This document shows positions 58,530 to 64,000 of a stretch of DNA of 64,000 nt, in pieces. Position 1 is the stretch's first letter. Every line of letters starts with the position of its first letter. The position numbers and the translations under genes were made by a program. Source of the stretch: CAZMGV01 sp964621525 [NCBI: uncultured bacterium] (lineage in GTDB: Bacteria; JAGRBM01); the NCBI GenBank assembly GCA_964621525.1, contig CAZUMS010000001.1, forward strand, positions 124,001 to 188,000, written 5' to 3'. The notes under the pieces are model-generated. The model saw nothing but the letters and a program-made list of their open reading frames with translations, was not told the DNA's origin and ran no database searches.

Positions 58530-61426
58530 AGTTCGCCGTCATCCGCCTGGACTCCGGCCTCCTCGCGCACGCCGGCGGGCCGGACGACGCCGGGTCCCAG
58601 AAGGTCGGCACCCGAGGTATCCTCGATCACGAACTTGAGGCGGGTCTGGATCTGCGTGAGCCGCTTCTGGTCGCGGATCTTGTGGCCGAAGATATCGGTC
58701 ACGTAGAAAGCGTCGTCCACCCGCTCCTTCTTCGTCGTGATCTTGGCCAGGTGAATCGAGAGGCCTAGATCCGCCATCTCCTGCGACACGGCGTGCAGGA
58801 GCCCCAGCCGGTCCCCGGCCGTGATGTCGATGATCGTGTGCTCGCGCGAGCTGTCGTTGTCCACCCGGATCTTGACCGGAATCTGGAACGGGATCGGGTT
58901 CGAGCGCATCCCCTGCTGGCTCTGGGCGAGCAGGCTGGGCACGCGCTTCCGTCCGGACAGGACTTCATCGAGCGTTTTCTCGAGCCGGTCCCACTGCTTC
59001 GGGTTGTCCGTGTATTTCCCGTACGGGTCCCGGAGCCAGAACACGTCGAACACGGAACCGTCGCGCCGGGTGTTGATGTTGGCCGACATGATCGACAGGC
59101 CCAGCGCCGAGAACGTACCGGTGAGTTTGGCAAAAAGGCCCTTGGCGTCGAGCGTGAAGATCGCCACTTCCTGGTACGGCGTGCCGGGCACGTCCCGGCG
59201 GAACATCCAGAAACTCTTCTGCCCGAACGGGGCCGCCGCGTCGTCACGCCGGTCAGGCGGCACGCTGGCCTTCACACTGAGCAGGAACCGGGTGTGCTCG
59301 ACCATCTCCTCGCCGCCCGTGGCGAAGAAATACCGCATCGGGAAAAGCGACAGTTCCGTCTCGATGTCCGGGCCGGGGAACTCCGGATAGAGGTGGTTCA
59401 GGATAAACGTCGAGGTCTTGGCAAGCTCCCGCTGCACGTCGCTTTCGTCGTAGCGGCCCTTGTCGATGGCGACGGCCGTGACCTCGTGAAGCCGTTTCGT
59501 CAGCTTGTGTTTCCACTCGGTCCAGAGGTCCGGGCCGGTGCCCCGGATGTCGCAGACCGTGAGCACATAGAGCATGTCGAGCATCTCGCGGCGGCCGCAC
59601 ATGGTCGCAAACAGCGATATCTGGTGCGGGTCGTTGATGTCGCGTTTCAGCGCTACATGCGAATAGTCGAGGTGCTTCAGCACGAGCCATTCGATGTCGT
59701 CGATGTCCTGCGGCGGCAGGCCCATCCGCGTGCAGGCAGCGCGGGCCTTCTCGGCTCCCTTCACGGCGTGGTTGCCGCCCATGTTCTTGCCCACGTCGTG
59801 GAAAAACAGCCCGAGCGCGAGCACATGCGGCCGCTGGCAACCCTGGGCGAGGTCGCAGATCTCAGGATAATCCTTCCGGTAGTGCCCGAGCGTGAAGTGG
59901 CGCAGATCCTTCATGCAGAAGATCGTGTGAACGTCGGTCGTATAGACGTGGTAGGCGTCGTGCTGAACATGGCACGAAATCGTCCGCCATTCGGGTAATA
60001 TCCTCGAAAGCAGCCGGAGCGCATGCAGGTCCCAGAGGATGTGCCAGAGGCGCGTCTGGCCGATAAAAAGATCCCGGAAGGCATGCTGGGCGGCCGGCAG
60101 GACCGACAGGTCGGCTCCGCCCGTAAGGCTGTTCAGGTAAATCTGCTCCTTGGCGACCCGCGACACCTCGCAGTTCATTTTCTGGGACCAGACGAAAATC
60201 TCGATCATGGCCTCCGGACGGCGGTCCACCACTTCGCGGTCCGCGAAAGCCAGCTCTCCGTTCACGAACCGGATGCCATCGGCGATCGTCTTGGGCCGCC
60301 CGAACCGGGCCTTGATCCGGGCGCCGATCGAAGCCGACCGGCCGTAGGCGGTGATCCGCTCGGTAGAACGGATCACGGTGTCATTGACCGCATTCGCCAT
60401 CAGGTAGAACCGGCGCATGAACCGCTCGACGCCGCGGCGGCCGTCCACGTCCTGATATCCGAAATATCTTGCCACCTGTTCCTGGAGTTCGAAACCGAGC
60501 CGGTCCGCCTTGCCGGAATTCGTGAGGTAGTGGAGCTCGTTCCGGGTGCGGAGCATGAAGTCGTGGGCACGCTGAATCTGGAGCAGTTCGGCCTGGTTCA
60601 GCATGCCCTTCCCGGCCAGCTCCTCCAGCGTCCGGACGCCGAACTTCACGTATCCCAGCCAGAGCAGTACCTGAACGTCACGAAGGCCCCCGCGGCCTTC
60701 CTTCACGTTGGGCTCCAGCAGGAAAACCGAGTCGCCGTATTTCTCGTGCCGCTTGCGCATGAGCCCGCACTGGAGATCGACAAACCTGTCCGGGGCGTCG
60801 CGCAGGGATTTGCCCAGAATCTGCTTCTCGTACTTCTCGTACAGGCCTTTGTCCCCGGCCAGAAAGCGCGAGGAAATGAGCGCCGTGCGGACCGTTTCGT
60901 CCGTCTTCGCAAGCTGGTCGCAATCGGCAAGGCGCCGGACCGAATGGCCCACGTCGAACTTGAGGTCCCAGAGCCAGAAAACGACCTTTTCTACAAACTT
61001 GGCGAGCGGTTCCGCGTTCCTGTCCTCGCCGACGAACTGGATATCGATGTCCGACAGGGGGCTGCGCTCGCAGCGGCCATAGCCGCCGATCGCCATGAGG
61101 CACCAGTTCTGGGGCTTAACCGCAACGGCCTTGCCCGCTTCTTCGACCAGATAGGCCAGCAGGCGGTCAATCATCTCGGCATGAAGTCCGGCCACGAATT
61201 TTCCCGAGGCCCCGGCCTCGTGGGCCTTGCGGACTACCGCCCGGCAGTCGGCGAGGAAACGGCTTGCAGCGGCCGCGGGTCCGCCGCCATTGGTGGCTGA
61301 GGAATCAAGCGGCGGCATGACGACCGCCACGTCCACCGCCGGACGCTCGGGGTCTTCACGGTCCAGATCACGCCATTCGAGGGGAAGCAGCGAATCGCTG
61401 CCGGTTGTTGCCGCTGTCGGTACCAT
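58526..61426 (-). CDS. glnD: Bifunctional PII uridylyltransferase/uridylyl-removing enzyme
   Basis: A 966-residue GlnD that uridylylates and deuridylylates PII proteins in response to glutamine. The nucleotidyltransferase motif GGYGRCERSPLSDIDI is near residue 113, the HD phosphohydrolase motif HDVGKNMGGNHAVKGAE near 545, and two C-terminal ACT domains (FTLDAKGLFAKLTGTFSALGLSI and DRLGLLHAVSQEMADLGLSIHLAK) sense glutamine. Length and order are standard. The first ~60 residues are an unusual low-similarity lead. It is divergent from the amidase gene. Confidence 0.94.
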   Translation of the reverse strand: MVPTAATTGSDSLLPLEWRDLDREDPERPAVDVAVVMPPLDSSATNGGGPAAAASRFLADCRAVVRKAHEAGASGKFVAGLHAEMIDRLLAYLVEEAGKAVAVKPQNWCLMAIGGYGRCERSPLSDIDIQFVGEDRNAEPLAKFVEKVVFWLWDLKFDVGHSVRRLADCDQLAKTDETVRTALISSRFLAGDKGLYEKYEKQILGKSLRDAPDRFVDLQCGLMRKRHEKYGDSVFLLEPNVKEGRGGLRDVQVLLWLGYVKFGVRTLEELAGKGMLNQAELLQIQRAHDFMLRTRNELHYLTNSGKADRLGFELQEQVARYFGYQDVDGRRGVERFMRRFYLMANAVNDTVIRSTERITAYGRSASIGARIKARFGRPKTIADGIRFVNGELAFADREVVDRRPEAMIEIFVWSQKMNCEVSRVAKEQIYLNSLTGGADLSVLPAAQHAFRDLFIGQTRLWHILWDLHALRLLSRILPEWRTISCHVQHDAYHVYTTDVHTIFCMKDLRHFTLGHYRKDYPEICDLAQGCQRPHVLALGLFFHDVGKNMGGNHAVKGAEKARAACTRMGLPPQDIDDIEWLVLKHLDYSHVALKRDINDPHQISLFATMCGRREMLDMLYVLTVCDIRGTGPDLWTEWKHKLTKRLHEVTAVAIDKGRYDESDVQRELAKTSTFILNHLYPEFPGPDIETELSLFPMRYFFATGGEEMVEHTRFLLSVKASVPPDRRDDAAAPFGQKSFWMFRRDVPGTPYQEVAIFTLDAKGLFAKLTGTFSALGLSIMSANINTRRDGSVFDVFWLRDPYGKYTDNPKQWDRLEKTLDEVLSGRKRVPSLLAQSQQGMRSNPIPFQIPVKIRVDNDSSREHTIIDITAGDRLGLLHAVSQEMADLGLSIHLAKITTKKERVDDAFYVTDIFGHKIRDQKRLTQIQTRLKFVIEDTSGADLLGPGVVRPAGVREEAGVQADDGEL

Positions 61427-61560
61427 GGTTTGCCACAGAAGCCCGCCGTCTCACCTGCGCCGGGCTTCGAATGGCCCAGTCTGCCCGTTCCCACGTGCCG
61501 GAGTCCATGGCACGGTCATCTCTGCCCTTCCACCTCGCAGAATCGGCTACACTTCCGGCC

Positions 61561-62889
61561 GTGCCGGATTCCCGCCGAAAACTGCTGCAGCTTACCGGAG
61601 CGGCGGCCGCCCTCTGGGCGTTCCGCGATGGCCTGTGGCGTCCTGCACATGCGCAGCCCTCCGCCGGTCCGGCGAAGAGTTCCAAAACCCCGGCAGCCAG
61701 GCCGGTGAACGTCACTTCGGTCACCTATACCCAGTCGGAAGGCTACTCCCGTATTGTCATCGAATGTGAGGGGGAACCGTCCGTCCGGATGCAGGAGCTT
61801 CCGAAGGATCCCGCTAACGACAAGACCGACCGGGTGCTGGTGGATCTCAAAGCCGCCCGGCGCGGAAAAACCGTTCCGGCGGAAATGAAAATCGAAAAAG
61901 GCATCCTGCTCGGCGTCCGGACCGGTCAGTACGACCGGGAGACCGTGCGGATCGTCCTCGACTTCGCCGAAATGAACAACGTCGGCCTGACGAAGCTCTA
62001 CGATCCGTTCAGGGTCGTGCTCGATATCGACGGCCGTCAGATCGGGGACCTGATCGGCGCGGGTATCGCCGGGAAAGCCCAGGAAATAGAGAAGGGAGTA
62101 GAGCCGGATTCGGACGCTCTCGCCGCACTGTTGCCGGGTCCGAAGGCCGCCCCTGAACAGCGCCCGGAGCCCGGCGCCATCGGGAAACCCCGGAGGAAAT
62201 TCCGCGTGATCCTGGATCCCGGACACGGGGGCAAGGACCCCGGCGCCGTAGGGTTCGGGGGACTTCAGGAAAAGAACGTAGCCCTCCAGGTTGCCGACCG
62301 CACCGGCGAACTGCTCTCGTCGGCCGGGTACGATGTCCAGATGACCCGGACGAACGACCGGTTTCTTGAACTCACCGAACGGACCGCCTTTGCCAACAAG
62401 AAAGGCGGAGACCTCTTCGTCTCGATCCACTGCAACGCCGCGAAAAACCGCGAAGCCCGGGGAGTCGAAACCTATTACCTGAATCCCAAGGTCGACAAAT
62501 CGCGGGCTCTCCTGATCGCCAAGGAAAACTTCTCGAGCCTCGAAGCCGTGCAGCGCACGGGCGACAGTTTTGCCGACGCCATCCTGTCGGACCTCGCTTT
62601 CAGCCTGAAGGAAGGTGAATCCCGCGAACTGGCAGAGGTGCTTCTCGGCGGCCTCTGGGACGGTGCATCCGGATTCCCCGGCACCCAGAACCGGGGAATG
62701 GGCCATGGGCCTCTCTATGTGCTGATCGGAGCACGGATGCCGTCGTCGCTCGTGGAGCTGTCGTTCATCTCGAACCCGCAAGAAGAAAAGCTGCTCGGCG
62801 ATGGAAATTACCAGACGGCGCTTGCCCAGGGACTCGCGGCGGGCGTGGCCGATTATCTGGAAAAAACCGCCAGCCCCAGAGGCGGTTGA
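61561..62889 (+). CDS. N-acetylmuramoyl-L-alanine amidase (AmiC type), Tat-exported
   Basis: A 442-residue amidase that cleaves the MurNAc-L-Ala bond for septal splitting. The N-terminus MPDSRRKLLQLTGAAAAL carries a twin-arginine motif and hydrophobic core ending at AHA. An AMIN domain (SVTYTQSEGYSRIVIECEGE) for septal targeting follows, then Amidase_3 with zinc residues in ILDPGHGGKDPGAVG, LQEKNVALQVA, and SIHCNAA and the late Glu in VELSFISNPQE. The GTG at 61561 gives the Tat signal but lacks a Shine-Dalgarno; an ATG at 61507 is an alternative. Confidence 0.85.
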   Translation: MPDSRRKLLQLTGAAAALWAFRDGLWRPAHAQPSAGPAKSSKTPAARPVNVTSVTYTQSEGYSRIVIECEGEPSVRMQELPKDPANDKTDRVLVDLKAARRGKTVPAEMKIEKGILLGVRTGQYDRETVRIVLDFAEMNNVGLTKLYDPFRVVLDIDGRQIGDLIGAGIAGKAQEIEKGVEPDSDALAALLPGPKAAPEQRPEPGAIGKPRRKFRVILDPGHGGKDPGAVGFGGLQEKNVALQVADRTGELLSSAGYDVQMTRTNDRFLELTERTAFANKKGGDLFVSIHCNAAKNREARGVETYYLNPKVDKSRALLIAKENFSSLEAVQRTGDSFADAILSDLAFSLKEGESRELAEVLLGGLWDGASGFPGTQNRGMGHGPLYVLIGARMPSSLVELSFISNPQEEKLLGDGNYQTALAQGLAAGVADYLEKTASPRGG

Positions 62890-62896
62890 AACGAAA

Positions 62897-62932
62897 ACGG
62901 CGGCTCCTGCCGGATACCGCCGTCCTCTTTTT
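62897..62932 (+). terminator. Terminator of the amidase gene
   Basis: ACGGCGG (62897-62903) pairs with CCGCCGT (62917-62923), followed by CCTCTTTTT. It sits 8 nt past the stop of the amidase gene and just before the convergent efp gene ends. Confidence 0.75.
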
Positions 62933-62945
62933 CCGGAATATCCGC

Positions 62946-63512
62946 TTATTCCGCGCGGTCCAGATAGGTACCTTCGCGCGTATCGACAGTAATCGTGTCA
63001 CCCACGTTCACGAACTGGGGTACCTGCACGATAAGACCGGTTTCAGTCTTCGCGGGCTTCTTCGAGGCCGAAACCGTGGCGCCCTTCAGCGGCGGATCCG
63101 TCTCGATAACCTTCAGATTCAGCTTGTTCGGCGGGGTGATCTGGATCGCCTTGCCTTCGTAGTAGGCGACCTGCACCTTGAGACCCGCGAGCAGGTAGTT
63201 CACCACTTCGCCGAGCGTCTCCGCATCGAACTCGAACTGGTCGAAGGTCTCCGAGTTCATAAAGTGGTATGTGCCCTGATCCTCGTACAGGAACTCGGCC
63301 TCGATGCGGTCCAGAAAAACCTGTTCAAGCCGCTCGTCGGGGCGAAAACGCTGGTCGAAGGAATTGCCCGAAACCACATCGCGCATGCGGGTCTGTATCA
63401 TGCCGCGGAGGTTACCCGGCGTGTGGTGATGGCGCTTCATCACGAGGCAGAGCTTCTTTTCGTACTCGACCAGCATTCCGGGACGGAGATCGATGGCGGC
63501 GATAACGGACAT
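62946..63512 (-). CDS. efp: Elongation factor P
   Basis: A 188-residue EF-P, which rescues ribosomes at polyproline stretches. Domain 1 has DLRPGMLVEYEKK and a loop TPGNLRG, then OB domains II/III with PPLKGATVSASKKPAKTETGLIVQVPQFVNVGDTITVDTREGTYLDRA. The residue at the E. coli Lys34 modification site is Asn34, and the Arg32-type motif is also absent. The ATG at 63512 has GGAG ten bases upstream; the frame is open 36 codons upstream without support. Confidence 0.92.
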   Translation of the reverse strand: MSVIAAIDLRPGMLVEYEKKLCLVMKRHHHTPGNLRGMIQTRMRDVVSGNSFDQRFRPDERLEQVFLDRIEAEFLYEDQGTYHFMNSETFDQFEFDAETLGEVVNYLLAGLKVQVAYYEGKAIQITPPNKLNLKVIETDPPLKGATVSASKKPAKTETGLIVQVPQFVNVGDTITVDTREGTYLDRAE

Positions 63513-63684
63513 ATCTGACAACTCCGGTTTCTGTCGGACCGCAGAACCGGGCCTCTCAGACCCGGCATGCAACCGAAAACAACGGCGCAAGCCTTTAGTT
63601 TGGGGAGCTTGGCACGTCAACTCCGGGTGAATAGGCTCCCGCCTGCCTGTTCGTCAGGCTTCCGCAAGGGGGATTACAGGGAAC

Positions 63685-64000
63685 ATGCTGCTCAGCGAGC
63701 TGCCGAAGCGAAACGCCAAACTGGATCCGGATCTGATCGCCGCCGTGGAGCGGGACCGCCGGATCACGAACCGCGAGTGGTACTCCCGGGTACTCGCCCA
63801 GGCGAACTGGCTGAGAGCGAAGGGAATAGGGCCCGAGAAGCGGGTGGCGGTCCTCTCGTACAACCGGTCGGATATGCTTGATCTGTATTTCTCGATCCCC
63901 ACCGTTCAGGGGGTGATCGTCCCCGTCAACTACCGGCTGAAAGCCTACGAGATCGAGTACCAGTTCAAGGACGCGGAAGTCGACGTCCTGTTCGTCGAGA
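63685..64000 (+). CDS. AMP-dependent acyl-CoA synthetase, 5' part
   Basis: The first 105 codons of a gene that runs off the window. The N-terminal region (ITNREWYSRVLAQANWLRAKGIGPEKRVAVLSYNRSDMLDLYFSIPTVQGVIVPVNYRLKAYEIEYQFKDAE) is the typical lead of the ANL superfamily (long- or medium-chain acyl-CoA ligase). The P-loop-like A3 motif lies beyond the end. The ATG has GGGGGA upstream. It is divergent from efp. Confidence 0.85.
   Translation, partial: MLLSELPKRNAKLDPDLIAAVERDRRITNREWYSRVLAQANWLRAKGIGPEKRVAVLSYNRSDMLDLYFSIPTVQGVIVPVNYRLKAYEIEYQFKDAEVDVLFVE

Overview
The window is chromosomal DNA from a GC-rich, free-living Gram-negative bacterium. Support for a diderm comes from five genes with lipobox signals, a PlsB-type glycerol-3-phosphate acyltransferase, GlnD, a probable Tat-exported murein amidase and a periplasmic adaptor (MFP) exporter. 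A TIGR02147-type regulator, phasin-like proteins, the so-called SpecificRecomb membrane protein, a KdpD sensor core and an acidobacterial/deltaproteobacterial style of EF-P all fit the lineages once grouped as Deltaproteobacteria (Myxococcota, Bdellovibrionota and relatives). The exact phylum cannot be fixed from this sequence. Coding density is high, strands alternate in short operons, and no prophage, IS element, CRISPR array or rRNA operon was seen.

Layout. 0.1-6.4 kb: an HpnA-like epimerase, then on the minus strand alaS, pilT, recX and a VTT membrane protein. 6.5-10.7 kb: a DsbA-like isomerase, then a TetR-controlled DevCAB-type ABC exporter with a clear promoter and paired operators. 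10.7-16.3 kb (minus): a class V aminotransferase, a lone receiver protein, serA, hisZ and purA, a serine/purine/histidine cluster. 16.4-20.4 kb: a degenerate SGNH protein, DUF2203, patatin and pirin. 20.4-27.3 kb: a lipoprotein, two small helical/basic proteins, PlsB, and a vWA/MoxR pair. 27.4-31.2 kb: a multi-spanning membrane protein, the SpecificRecomb protein and tRNA-Cys.

31.3-34.4 kb: a TIGR02147 regulator translationally coupled to a lipoprotein whose 3' end lies inside a long inverted repeat, then an LCAD-type acyl-CoA dehydrogenase. 34.5-39.8 kb (minus): an Hsp70 without a lid, peptide deformylase, a DUF4177 protein, and a UbiA-family prenyltransferase coupled to a large membrane protein. 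40-44 kb: a small lipoprotein, a Xer recombinase, Ppx/GppA and DUF2804. 44-49 kb: a giant lipoprotein with five Ig-like repeats, divergent from a TetR regulator that has a palindrome in its promoter. 49-54 kb: a shortened KdpD, KdpE and polA. 54-58.5 kb: a secreted ZU5-like protein, a lytic transglycosylase, a phasin-like protein, a Pro/Glu-rich secreted protein and DinB. 58.5-64 kb: glnD, an N-acetylmuramoyl-L-alanine amidase, efp, and the start of an acyl-CoA synthetase cut by the window edge.

Functionally the window mixes housekeeping genes (alaS, purA, hisZ, serA, def, polA, glnD, efp, plsB) with lineage-specific envelope genes. The least explained parts are the 1411-residue lipoprotein with its TetR neighbour, the TIGR02147/lipoprotein pair with the 27-bp inverted repeat, the UbiA/membrane-protein pair, and the atypical Hsp70 and SGNH proteins.
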